This document shows, piece after piece, positions 48,342 through 60,400 of a stretch of 64,000 bases of DNA. Within the stretch, counting starts at the first letter, position 1, and the number at the start of each line of letters is the position of its first letter. Position numbers and translations under genes: made by a program. The DNA is from Opisthocomus hoazin (Eukaryota > Chordata > Aves > Opisthocomiformes > Opisthocomidae): assembly GCF_030867145.1 (NCBI RefSeq), contig NC_134415.1:13804417-13868416 (forward strand), written 5' to 3'. A model generated the notes under the pieces. That model saw nothing but the letters and a program-made list of their open reading frames with translations. It was not told the DNA's origin and made no database searches.

Positions 48342-49480
48342 ATCTGCCTTGACTTTAGTAAGGCCTTTGACACTCTTTCCCACAGCATTGCCCTGGAGAA
48401 ACTAGCTGCTCGTGGCTTGGATGGGTGTACACTTCACTGGGTAAAACACTGGCTGGCTGGCTGAGCCCAGAGAGTTGTGGTGAACGGAGTTTAATCCAGT
48501 TGGTGGCCAGTCACAACGGTGTTCCCCAGGGCTCAGTTCTGGGGCCAGTCTTGTTTAATGCCTTTATCAATGATCTGGATGAGGGAATTGAGTGCTTCCT
48601 CGGTAAGTTTACAGGTGACACCAAATTGGGCCAGAGTATTGATCTGCTCAAGGTTAGGAAGGCTCTGCAGAGGGATCTGGACAGACTGGATCAATGGGCC
48701 GAGGCCAGCTGTATGAGGTTCAACAAGGCCGAGTGCTGGGTCCTGCGCTTGGGTCACAACAACCCCATGCAACGCTTGGGGAGGAGTGGCTGGAAAGCTG
48801 CCCAGCGGAAAAGGACCTGGGGGTGTTGGTCGACAGCCGGCTGGACATGAGCCAGCAGTGTGCCCAGGTGGCCAAGAAGGCCAAGGGCATCCTGGTTTGG
48901 ATCAGGAACAGTGTGGCCAGCAGGAGTAGGGAGGTGATTGTGCCCCTGTACTCGGCACTGGTGAGGCCGCACCTCGAATACTGTGTGCAGTTTTGGGCCC
49001 CTCACTACAAGAAGGACATTGAGGTGCTGGAGCGTGTCCAGAGCAGGGCAGCGAGGCTGGTGAGGGGTCTAGAGGACAAGTCCTATGAGGAACGGCTGAG
49101 GGAGCTGGGGCTGTTTAGTCTGGAGAAGAGGAGGCTGAGGGGGGGAGCTTATGGCTCTCTACAGCTACCTGAAAGGAGGTTGTAGTGAGGCGGGTGTTGG
49201 TCTCTTCACCTAAGCATCTGGTGATAGGATGAGAGGCAATGGCCTCAAGTTGCATCAGGGGAGGTTTAGATTGGATATTAGGAAAAATTTCTTTACTGAA
49301 AGAGCGGTCGGGCATTGGAACAGGCTGCCCAGGGAAGTGGTGGAGTCACCATCCCTGGAGGTGTTCAGAAACGCGTAGATGTGGCACTTTGTGACATGGT
49401 TTAGCAGGCATGGTGGTGTTGTGTTGACGGTTGGACTTGATGATCTTAGAGGTCTTTTCCAACCTTAATAATTCTGTTAT
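48340..49480 (+). repeat. CR1 LINE, 5'-truncated, sense, with RT remnant
   Basis: The copy begins inside the reverse-transcriptase domain (LDFSKAFDT) and runs through [21 protein letters not shown], the ADD-box region (degraded), [48 protein letters not shown] and [11 protein letters not shown]-type sequence to the CR1 3' UTR and a terminal ATTCTGTTAT repeat. Several stops and frameshifts break it, so it is inactive. It sits 0.45 kb upstream of SULT6B1 and in the same orientation. Confidence 0.95.
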
Positions 49481-49609
49481 TCGCTGTCTGTTTCTTTTAA
49501 CTCACAGTATGGGGCTGACTTCGTGGTCAGAATAAAACCTCTGGGGATTTTTCTTACTAGGGACTTTCTTTTCTTTGCGAGATTTTTTTTTTCCCTGTTT
49601 ATATTACAT
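49472..49609 (+). repeat. Right direct repeat flanking the CR1 insertion
   Basis: Second copy of 48208-48341. Its first bases overlap the CR1 terminal repeat (TTCTGTTATTC), and the pre-insertion target carries a similar TTCTATTATTC, so there is microhomology between the element's 3' end and the target. Confidence 0.85.
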
Positions 49610-49933
49610 AAGATTAGGTATAATATTTTGCTTCTCATTCTTACAGGGTGGTTTATTTTCCATTTCTATTCTCTCTGATGGCTGAGCTTGTAAGTATTAC
49701 TTGCTCTCAGCGGGATTTATTACTAAACTAATTTTTTCGCTGTAGATTATAAGTGGACAGATTCAACCAGCTTCCATTTCCAGAAAGGTGGGGTGGGAGG
49801 AGAGAAAGAAACGTATCAAATTCAGAGGAGGGCAGAAGTAATGCCAAGAATTTCTACTCCACCACTTAAAAATATCTATTTAAAGGCACTTACTACATTA
49901 GACTAACAGTTTCACACCACAAAGGTGATAAAC
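49610..49933 (+). promoter_or_regulatory. SULT6B1 upstream region with a TATA-like element
   Basis: AT-rich and CpG-poor, unlike the other promoters here. TATTTAAA at 49877-49884 lies about 50 bases before the ATG at 49934, which would leave a very short 5' UTR. A further upstream noncoding exon cannot be excluded. A regulated, tissue-restricted promoter would fit a sulfotransferase, but this is inference. Confidence 0.4.
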
Positions 49934-52900
49934 ATGGCTGAGGATAGAAAAGCCTTTGTTGATGAGATAAATAAAGCACTGGCAAAGTCTGAAGGGCTTA
50001 CCTTGAAGGATATGCTGTTCTCTTACTGGGGGACCCGGTATCCTGTCACAGTGTGCAGTGCAGAAACCTTCCAAGCCCTGGAGAACCTGGAAGCCAGAAG
50101 AGATGATATGGTGCTGGTGTCCTACCCCAAATGCGGTGAATACATTATAAGTTGCTTGCTGTACTCTACCGTACTGTAACTAATTAGCTGACACAATAAG
50201 AAGGAAAACCGACTGATTGTGGTCGTACGTTGTGTGAGAATATCGGGCATTTCTGCTACAACTGGAGGCGGCAGGTTTTTGTCCTGCTTTATCGTAATTA
50301 AGCAGTCTGTTGCACTGCTTTTTAATATTGTTTATGTTTCTGAAAGGAAAAGAGATTTTAGTGTTTAAAGATATCTTTGGCTGAAGCAGTGAGAATACAT
50401 ATTTTTTAGTGTATCAGTGGGATAAGACAATTCTGCCAGTATGATAAACTGTATTCTGAAAAGCACGTTAGTAACGTAGTGTAGTGTACAAAGGCAAAAA
50501 CGTTATGCAGTAGACTCTTTAACGTGTAGAAAGTGACATGGCACAGCATCTTTACTTGCAAAATGATAAGCTGTTAATTGGCATTGTTGAGTATCAGCAT
50601 TGGTTTTTTTTTTTCTTACTGCAAAATGGTATTGACTAAGACATACTGGAAGTCTAAATCTGCTAGTCAGAGGTTTGCAGAAAGGAGTAAAGGTGCACCA
50701 GGAGCAGCGAAAAAAACCCCAAGCAGCCAACTAGTTGATTTTGATCAGTTTTATTAAATGTCAGTTGTGACGTGGTTGCTTACAAAGAAGGGATGGCTTT
50801 TGCTAATCTGAGAAATCCTGTCTAAGCATATGTTTCTTTGAGACCCAAGCAGCAGAAACTTGGGGTCGTTGGAGAAAATGTGGGTCCAGGGAAGGATTTC
50901 GTTGTACTGGCATGGTAGTGGATGTGGTCGAGTTGGGCTCTAACCAGAGAGTCCTAGGTTAAGGTCTTACTCAGCACGTAGAATTCCCACTCGTTGGCGA
51001 GTTCTGATCTGGAAAGAAACTGGTGTATTTTGGGGCTTAAGAAGTATGCCTGTAGTGTTTAGGGTGAATTTATAGCAGCTGTGAGACAGGACACAGAATC
51101 AAGAGGAAGAGAGGGCAAATACGAAAGGAGAGAGCTGGCACAAAATGTGAAATCTGCGTCTTTATTTTAAGGAGTCTGTAATTCCATTGGGTTTTGGTCC
51201 AGAGTTCTGCTGGACCCTATAAAGACCTAAAGGGTCATTGTCATATCTTGGCGCTGGCTTTGATTTCTTGCAGAGTTTGGAAGAGTTCAGACATGGAGCT
51301 GTGATGCTGATTGCCTGTGAGGTTTAGTAACTCAGTTAAACCTCTCCTGCTCAGGGAGAGGGATGAGCAGATAAAGAAAGAGATCTCACACTGTTAATAT
51401 CGGGCAGTTTGTGGTAGGTCGGTGGGGGAAATTTTACCAAGGACCATTGCCAGTTATCAGTAGGAGAGGGAGTACACAGCTCCCCGTGGTTTGCCAGGGA
51501 ATGCAGCACTGTTACCTGGCAGGAACTGCTGGGAAGGCGGGTACGGGAGGGTGCACGGAAGAAGTGGGAAGGCAGGAGGGAGAGAAAATGCTGCGTTTGT
51601 GCAGTGCAGTGTAGTTACAATCTGCAGGTAAATCTTTTGGAATTTTCTCCCATTTGGGTGTTTGCTCTTATACTTTTGAGTAGTGCCAGATAGATTTCTT
51701 GTCCTAATTTCCTGTAGCTTGCAAAGTTGGGGGGGGCGGGGGGAGAAAAAGGCAAGAGAGGAGGATAAAGAATGAAAAGGAAAGATTATCTGCCCCAGTT
51801 TGAAACCAGAAATTGCTGGGCTCCCTCTTGCCCCTTGATGCCACAGTTGGACCCACCAAGCCGTAATGTCACCATGCAGTAATGAAAATCTCTGCAGGCC
51901 TCTTTCCTTCCTGAACCAAGGGAGAATGGTGTCTGGCTTCCTCTGCCAGCTTCTCAGCTGTTTTCCTTGCAGGGCTCGAACTATTTGGCGTTTGCCAGGT
52001 TTAGATGGTCATGGACATGCCTGATGGAGGACTTGCATTGAGGCCTTTCAAAAGCTTAGTCTCTCAGAGCTTTAATATTGTCCTCATTCCTTTTACTTAT
52101 GAAGCGTTACAAAGGTTAAGTTACAGTAAAGTCTCACTATATAAAAGGTTTCCCCCAACTCAGGTGTGCGTAGCAGCGAGGAAAACTCTGATGCAGAGAA
52201 TTATTGATGAATTAGGGGTAAAGGATGATGGAGGTGCAGGATGCAGTCCTTCCCAGGGAGGGGTTGCAGAGGTGAGGAGCCAGTAGGGGATTTAGAGACT
52301 AGGAATTTTAGGTTTATCAATTGTAGCTTTTTGTTAAAATAAAATTTGTGTTTATGCACATGCAGTTAATACTGGGCAGATGAGGACATGGATTTGCAGA
52401 TGCTCATGGTTTTGGTGCTGGTCTATATGAAATGGAAGAGTGATATAAATGATACATATCATACAATGTCATATATAAATAGAATATTGAGTGGTATATA
52501 AATGTAATACATTTGCTATAAGATATTGTGTGATGTGTACACATTGTATACACATTACTGTATAAGTTATATGCATCAGTTTCTTCCATCCAAGCATCCT
52601 GAGGCACTTTATATAACATAGGGTGGAAGTTGTTCTTTTTTGGGAATAACTTTCCACTGAAAGCATGAGGTTAAAGCTGTTTGCATTGTGCGTTCCCCGT
52701 TAGTGCCTCTGGCAGCTGCATTCCCTGGGGACTCGCAGCGTGCGGGAGGCAGCAGCAGCTCCGTCTCCGTGGGCCTGGGGGGAAGCTGTCCAAGTGCCTC
52801 CCCAGAAGGACGTGGGGAGGGTGCTGCAGGCTAGGGTGAACACGCTGTTCCCTTACTTTGTCCTGCTGGCAACCGGCAGAGCATCAGTGGAGCAAACGTG

Positions 52901-55900
52901 ATTCCTGGAAATGCTGGGGAAGGAGGCACCACCGCTCAGCTCCAGGAGCTGGCCACAGGCTTACGCTGGAGCGGGATGCGGTATTGGGAAAGGCTTTGGC
53001 TGCAGGATCCCTTCCAAAGGGTGAGGGGTGCGGAGGGATGCAGGTGGCCAGTGGGCAACAGCTCTTCTAGCGCTTGTTCTGCCATGCACTTTATGGGGGG
53101 AGCAACAGGCACAACTAAGGACAAGCACTGGCGGTGACATTGGTTAGATTACTCTGTTTCATCCTTGACCCAGGGCAGCAGAGAGAGGCAGGCGCTTTCC
53201 TCAGCAGAATGAGTGAAGCTCCTTGCTCATTCCTTCCTTCTCCTCTCCAGACCCTTCCCAGGTGTTTCTCTGTAAAAGACAGGAAAGCTCCCTTATTGTC
53301 TGTCACTGACTTGTTTTATGAGTAGATTAAAAAGATGTTAGTGCATCGCTGAGTCAGTTCTGCCCCCAGTGCTTTCCACATGCCAGTTATAAGTGAGCCA
53401 AGAAGGTCACAGTTAAGAAGCTGTTGAGGATCTCATTACCAGAAACATTATTTTGTTTATAATCGTTTGAGAGCTTTACTGTTATTTGTCATTTGATGAC
53501 TGTCTATTATGCTGAATTAAGCCATGTAATGAGAAGGCTCTGAGATCTTATATAAACCTCTAATATGTTTTATTTTGTTCTCTGGGTTTCTTCATGCAGG
53601 TGTGAATTGGCTTATCCAGATTTTAAGTAATTTGATATTTACAACTATCCAGAGTAAACCTTTAAGCACAGAGCTACCATTTATTGAATGTGGAGATCCA
53701 GATAAATATCAGGTTAGTGATAAGAAACTACTGAACTAGTTAGAGTCTGTTGTTTTCTCTCTCCTGCACCCCCGCACACATGTTATTAAAATGAAGTCAT
53801 GCAGCAAGTAAAGATAATTCTCCTGAGAGGGGAAAAAAAGATAATCTTGGATGACTAATGGCTTTTGATTAGGGGCTGTTTCACACAGGAGACTCTCACA
53901 GATCATTGCTGTACCTGTGTAATAAACCTGTTCTCACTTACGGTTTTGTTTATTTCTAAAGAGGATGAAGCAGATTCCATCTCTGAGGATTTTGGCAACA
54001 CATCTGAATTATGATTGCCTCCCCAAGTCTATTTTCAAGAACAAAGCCAAGGTGGGCTTTTTTCTTTTTCCAGGAACAAGCCTCATCTCTCTGACAGTAC
54101 CAGCATGCAAGAGTAATTCTGGGGCCTCATCCTTTTCTTGTGCCCAAGCAGGTGGCCTTGGGGCAGGAGCTTGGAGACCATGGGGGTCTCATGATGCCTG
54201 GGCTGGATTTGCACCCCCTACAATTTCCAGTAGCCTTAGGGGTGCTGTAGTTGACATCATAAACAAGAAGAGATCTAGAGGCTGCCGCAGTGCTCAGAAG
54301 TGGCTGGAGTGTCACACTTTCTTCTTTTATGCTCCTCTTTTCTGTGCGTGACTGTGGTGGGAATGGATGTGGCAGCAGTATCTCTGGGAAATCGGCTCTC
54401 TCCTTGTGAAGAGTCACGCTGTTAAAACTTTAGTATTTCTGGTACTCAGTCACTGAACAGTGGCAGATACATAGCACTTGAGAGATGTACCACAGATGAT
54501 GGAAATAATTGGTTAAGGGATGGGCCTTTTTTCCATGTTCCATTGGTATTTTTTCCTGTATGAGATAGGAAAAAATATAATGTGTATAACAAAAAAATGT
54601 AATGTGTATAATGTGTTTTCAGAAGTGTTTATGCGTCTCTGAGGAGTACAGTCTTTTAGTATTTCAAGAATATTATTACCATGCTCTGAAAAATGGGAGA
54701 TGATTGTAACAGCTGTGATTTCCTGAAGGAGAATCGAACAGAGCTTTTCCTGGCAGGGGCTTGGCAAATGGTTCCTTACGATTTCCCAGGTCGTAGGTAG
54801 TTATGGGATAGTATTCAATGACAATATTACAGTTTTTCCAGTTGCTTCTTTCTACAATTGCTTCACAACATAAGCGAATCTTTGAACTGGTAACAAGGTC
54901 TTTATTATGATCACATTATAAATTTGTTCTCCATGCCTTAACTAATAAATATTTTATATCAGCCGGTATGTTATTGATTGCAGAATGTTTGGTTATACTC
55001 TCATTTTGGTTGCCAGGGGAAATAAGTATCTAAAATTGTTGACCTCTTTCTCCCACTCCAGATACTCGTGCTATTTCGAAACGCTAAAGATACAGCTGTT
55101 TCGTTTTTCCATTTCCACAACAATGTGCCAAGTGTCCCCAGTTACAGCTCCTGGGATGAGTTCTTCACAGAGTTCATGAATGGGAAAGGTATTGTTATAG
55201 TGACTGAATGTAGCTGAAGAAAGAACAGAAAAAAAATATTTAAAAACAACCAAATGGGGCCAGTGGGAAAACAGCTGTCTCATAATTAGTTTACTGATGG
55301 CCATACGTCATGATAAAGGAGGCAGCTGAATGCCAGAATGGGGGGAATGTCCAGAAGATGCTTTGCTTCTGGGTATTTTGCTCTTCCCAGCAAGGATGAG
55401 GGAGTTGTGTGGCAGCTTGATAATGACATGGGGTCAACATTCTGCCACTTAATAGTGGAGGAAGTGCTACAGATCGCAGATGTTAATGAGATGACAGTTT
55501 GTTGTCTTTGCTGTTGCCGAACGTGAGCCCAAACACCTCATTAGCAACCCAAAGCTTAGATTTAGACTGATGTCTGGCTTTGGTTTTTGAGAGATGTTTA
55601 AGTGACAATATAGGAACAGAGGGGAAGTGTGCAGTGAAATTCATATTTCTGTGTGGAAACCATTTACCTACAAGAGTCCAGAGGAAGCCTCTGTCGTTCT
55701 GTCTTACGGTACGGTACCATGGAGAGGGCAGGCTGTTCTGTTTGTGTGCGTTGGTGCAACTGATAGGCAACAGAAGGCAGTTCTTCCGTTGAAGAGAAAG
55801 AAGTGCGCAGTAAGAAAAGGAGGTCACACTGATGCTTCTTTCTGTTCTTTACAGTCAGCTGGGGGTCCTATTTTGATCATGCAGTCGCCTGGAACAAGCA

Positions 55901-57428
55901 CATTGAAGATGAGAATACTATGATCATAATGTGTGAAGACCTGAAAGAGGTAAAGCAGATGCTATATACAGACAGGTGGAACACATCTGAGCCCTGTCCT
56001 TGAAATGTGCTGAAATCAACAGAAAAAAGCACAGATTTCTGAAAGAGCAAAATCAAGTTGATTTTAGCGACAAGTGGAGTCTGGCTATACAAAAGCTGAG
56101 CTCCAGTGTAATGCAGAAAACACACTGGAGGAAAATATATATTGTTAACAGGTGATGGCAATGCACATCCCAAGCGAGTAACTTCTTTTTTAGAGGAAGC
56201 ATATTGCAATGTCTCTCTTTCACTGTATTGCTTTCAGAACCTGACTGCCAGTGTGAAGCAGCTAGCTGAATTCTTTGGATTCTCCCCATCGGCAGAGCAG
56301 ATTCAGTCCATTGCAGCCAGGGCCACTTTCCAGGCAGTGAAGGATAAGGCTCAGGAGTCTCATGGTGTTGTTGGCTCAATTCTTTTCCGCAAAGGTAAAT
56401 TTGTTTGCTTTTTGCCAGGGCGGTGAATGGTAGCACTGCATCTTGGGCAGACATGAGTTTGGATCAGTAGGTGGTAAATTTTTATGCATAATTTTCAGGT
56501 TGGGAGTTGTTTAAGAAGCACTGACTGTGCTTAAGGACGCTGTCGCTTGATTTCATCACAAGGGCCAGGGTACTTCTACCATTCAGTAAAGCCCTGTATA
56601 ACGTGATTAGCAGAAATGCCTTACGAGTAATATACCCTTCGGCAGTGGTATGCAGTAAGCACCAATTAAAACAAAGGAGAGTTTTATTTTGGCTTCTGTG
56701 AGTACTGGAGATAGCATGGCACCCTGTCTACATAGTGCCTCCATAGATTTTTCTTCTTAGGTTTTCTAAATAACCCTTGTGATTGCCTAAGAACCTCAGT
56801 CAACACGTGGAATCCAGACACTCCACAGATTAAGCTGTGTCTTTTAGCCATGGATCAAGCTAGAGCTGTAGACTCAGGCAATCTCAGAGTGTGGGCTCTC
56901 CAAAATCTAGATTAAAGGTAGATTGCAGCTTAGGGCAGTATCTGGTTGCAGTGCACAAAGCTCTTGGAGTTAAAAGCCACACCTCTGAACTTTCTGGGTT
57001 GGTTTCACAGCTGTTGGTCATCTATTATAGTCTTCTGCAGCTGTACGAGATGCATGCCAAAGCTATGAAGGCAGACCAGTAGCCTCCTATGTTCACTTTG
57101 TATTCACATTCTATTGAGGACACCAAATATAAGGCAAACATGAGTGTATTCTTGGGTCAGAGTTTCTTTTCTTGGAGAAGAAAAGAAAAAAATGGATTAT
57201 TCTGAAATATAATAATAAGAGAGACAAGGGAGTTTTTTGTTTTAAATCGTACTCCTTGGTCCTTACAGTCAAGGGTAATATTTTACTTTCATTCCAGGTG
57301 TTGTTGGAGACTGGAAAAATCTTTTTACTGAAGCTCAGAACCAGGAAATGGATGCCAAATTCAAAGTGTGCTTAGAAGGAACTAAGCTGGGAGCAAAGTT
57401 AAAATATGATGTGTACTGCAAGGCCTGA
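49934..57428 (+). CDS. SULT6B1: Cytosolic sulfotransferase 6B1
   Basis: Cytosolic sulfotransferase that moves sulfonate from PAPS to a hydroxyl on a small acceptor; the physiological substrate of the SULT6B family is poorly known (thyroid-hormone-like phenols have been proposed). Exons: 49934-50135, 53600-53712, 53962-54051, 55062-55188, 55855-55949, 56238-56394, 57298-57428; all junctions are GT-AG and in frame, giving 304 residues. The 5'-phosphosulfate loop is YPKCGVNWL (residues 64-72), the catalytic histidine is H119 in ATHLNYD, the 3'-phosphate site is RNAKDTAVSFFHFH (from residue 141), and the C-terminal PAPS signature is RKGVVGDWKN (from about residue 260). The C terminus ends YDVYCKA. 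The KxxxTVxxxE dimer motif of other SULTs is altered to KNLFTEAQNQ, as in the human protein. The first in-frame ATG with upstream AAC context was chosen. All catalytic residues are intact, so the gene looks functional. Confidence 0.96.
50136..53599 (+). other. SULT6B1 intron 1
   Basis: The longest intron of the gene (3.5 kb). It contains an AT-rich low-complexity stretch at about 52440-52600 and a GC-richer stretch at 52700-53100. I see no exon, no RNA gene and no repeat family that I can name. The frames found here carry no recognisable domain. Confidence 0.6.
54052..57297 (+). other. SULT6B1 introns 3-6
   Basis: Introns 54052-55061, 55189-55854, 55950-56237 and 56395-57297. They are AT-rich, with no recognisable gene, RNA or repeat family. 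Confidence 0.6.
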
Positions 57429-57483
57429 ACCTCCTTTAGAGACAAAAACTCATGTTCAGACTGCTTTTCATTTACTTTTATGA

Positions 57484-57489
57484 AATAAA
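57484..57489 (+). terminator. Poly(A) signal of SULT6B1
   Basis: AATAAA 56 bases after the SULT6B1 stop. It is close to the stop, as is common in SULT genes, but the downstream GT element is weak. Confidence 0.65.
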
Positions 57490-60400
57490 AGAGAGACCAG
57501 GACAATATCTGATTTAAAGATATTGAAAAGCCACACAATTTGCAAACTTTCTGCTGTCTGAGTTTACACAAGCAATCCTTGCTCGTGCAGTTAGTATCAT
57601 TGACTTCACTGGATTCTCTCAAATGACCTGTAGTTCTTTGACCTCACTTGGTTTTTAACACTGATTTTTAGCTATGATTTCATATTACCTGATAGAATCC
57701 TGTGTGGAATACATATGTAGTAGTTAAACCTACCGAAATCACTGGAAATGTATTCAGTATGTTGGAAGTGATTTTCCAAGAGATTTTTTTTTTTTAAACA
57801 ATCATGAAGTGTCATTTTTATTCTTAATTTCTAAGTTCATAGTGTTCATATATAATTTTAATTTCTAAGTTCATAGTGTAAAATGAAATTTGAAAAGATC
57901 TTGTTGTAGTTCTCTTTTGCTGTGCTGATAAATGTGTGAGAAAAGTAAAGGAACTTGGTGGAAATCTTCTCCCCCTTTTGGCAATAATATTTTTCTTTGC
58001 TGTGGTAGTGTGGGATCTCATCTTGAGCAATTGAGGGAATTGCGTTGGACAGAACTTGCTCATGGAGGTTGGAGTCCCCCTCCTGGTGGTAGCTTGTTTT
58101 GTTGGTTAACCTCAACACAGGGTTACCCATGGGGGAAACTGGAAACTTACGTTGAGAATGCCAGGTTTTGTCCATGTGATTGTTAGGACTCCTGAGCACC
58201 CACCCTGCTCTGGATTCTGAGGAAGCACATGAAGCTCCTGGGTGGGCGGGAAGTCACTTCTTTATGGTGTCAAGGCAGGGGAGTTGGCAACCATCTGGTT
58301 GACTCATTTGGAAGAAGGGACCTTTTAGACATGAGAGAAGGAAGCATGCTACTTGCCTAACTCTGGAAATGGAGCCTTTGCCTAGGCTCTCTGGGTTTGC
58401 CTGGGTTACTTTATGTGTGAGAGTAGTATATACAATCTCAGAGCCAGGATGTGGATTTTTTCTGGGTATCTGGAAGCTTTGAAGTGTCACTGTCCAGAAC
58501 AGAGTGAGTCTCCTTTGGTGATACCAGAAGACCAGTGTGCACAAGATAGCTGAACATTGAACAGTCTCATAAAGGGCTGCCATTTCAGGCTGTAGTTTTC
58601 CCTTGGGAGGCTGGTTAAACACCAGTCTTGACAGCTGGTTGTTTTCCATGCTGGAGGCATTTCTGTATCTCCAAGGAGAAGGAATACAAAGGAAAAAGTA
58701 CTCTGAGAAGGAATATGTGGGTAATGGGCACACAGTTGCGAATTTAGCCAGTAGGGGAGGTTACGGTCTTCCTCCTCATAGTTTGTCAGCTTCTGTCTGA
58801 GAAATAATTGTCACAAGCGTGGTAAACAACTTGGCAGAAGGAGTGTTTGTTACAGATGTGTTGGGCAAAGAATATACCTTAGCCAGACTGAAAACTCGAG
58901 TATTGGGTAAGTACTTGAGGTGTTGGCACAGATGGACTCCGTGAGACCTTCTGCTGCACACTTTGTTAGAAGATGGTAAGCACAAGAAACTCCCAGTCAT
59001 TCGGTGCTAATGAGAATCCCTTCTAAAAGTCTGCCAGTGACAGAGGAATGATTAAGACAAATTAACTTCAATGCATAGCTAGGAATGTCTTGTCATTTTG
59101 TAGTCTGGTCTCCACAAAATCTTGTTTGTCTTTCCTGGCATATTCTCCTTTAATTTTCTTCTCCTGTTCTAGCTGTGTTTGCTGTAGCAATGCAAACTGC
59201 ATACAGCTCACTGACTGAAAAAAATCCTCCAGCTGTTGGTCCTTGAGGTTGACCAGCTAAGATGCCGGTGTCCCAAAGACCGGCATTCACGCGGTGGGAA
59301 GAAAGGATCAATGCAGACGTGAATTTGCTTTCAAAATTAATAGCTGTAATAATGGTCACTTCAAATAAGTAAATCAAACGTGGGGTACCAGTGAGTGTTG
59401 AAGAGCAAAACAGAACACACAAAACCAGACCATATTAGAATGAAGTGGGTTAATACCAAACGTGGAAGTTTCAGGTCTCTAGAGCTATCTCAAACAAATC
59501 TGAGCTTCCCCATAAGCTTTACACAGGCACTGCAAAAAGCAGCAGTGTTCCTTGGGTGTTCGTCTCAGCTGTACTTGCTGCAGCAGTAGGTCAAGATCAT
59601 TGCTAAGCAAGTAATAAAAGGAAGTTCAAAAGGCTTTGTTTGAGGATAATGTTGAAACAAGAGCACTGCTTCCTATTAAAGTAGGTTGCCTGAATTGCAG
59701 ATAGATTGGTAACAGCCAGCCTGGCCACTTAAACCACTGTACTGCTCACTTTAAGATTACAATGAAGTGTTCCAGGTCAGTTCAAGAGGAAAACCCATCT
59801 CAAGATGCTAAACAGGCTACTTTTAAATTTTTAAACCTTTTGACCAGCAAGGTTAAGTTGAGGTTGTTTAGCTATCTGAGGGACTATTGTATAGATGACA
59901 TCCTTAATTTCCTTCAGTCTGATCTGCGCATTTCTTCTCAGCACATGTTCACATACTCAGTAACTGCCAGCTAATGGTGAGTATTAAAGAACCTGGAGTA
60001 TAAGATTAGTGAGTGTGAGGGGTGACTGATTTTTTTGTGGCTTTCTGTGTGTTGTAGGTTCAGTTCTGTTTAAAATGATGTGGTGGGGTAGCAGGGAAGA
60101 AAGCTAGACATAATGTCACCAGAGAAAGAGAGAATTTGTACCTTCCTCAAGCACTGGAGCACATTCAGGATGGAAGAGCACTGTGAAGTGCTTTGAGATG
60201 GTGGCATTGATGGTCAAATCCAGTAGACCACAACGATTGCAGCTATCAACAGCAGCTAAACTAGACAAAAGATTCAAACCCAAGAGAAAAATTAAACTCA
60301 TTGTGGAAAATCACCAGTCATATATTCTTTCAGCCATACATATGATATATATTTTCCATTTCTACATTTTATATGTAATATGTTTCCCTTTTATACTTTT

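Noticed and set aside
48425-49185. Reverse-transcriptase-like frames of 141 and 163 codons
   Set aside because: These are pieces of a broken CR1 LINE, in different frames and with stops; annotated as a repeat and not as genes.
52440-52600. AT-rich stretch with many atata/tgtatac words
   Set aside because: Low-complexity sequence without a definable repeat unit; no feature beyond composition.
58254-58733. Minus-strand frame of 159 codons in the intergenic region
   Set aside because: No domain, no homology I recognise, no promoter or poly(A) context. At this length such a frame is expected by chance in 64 kb; kept only as a note.
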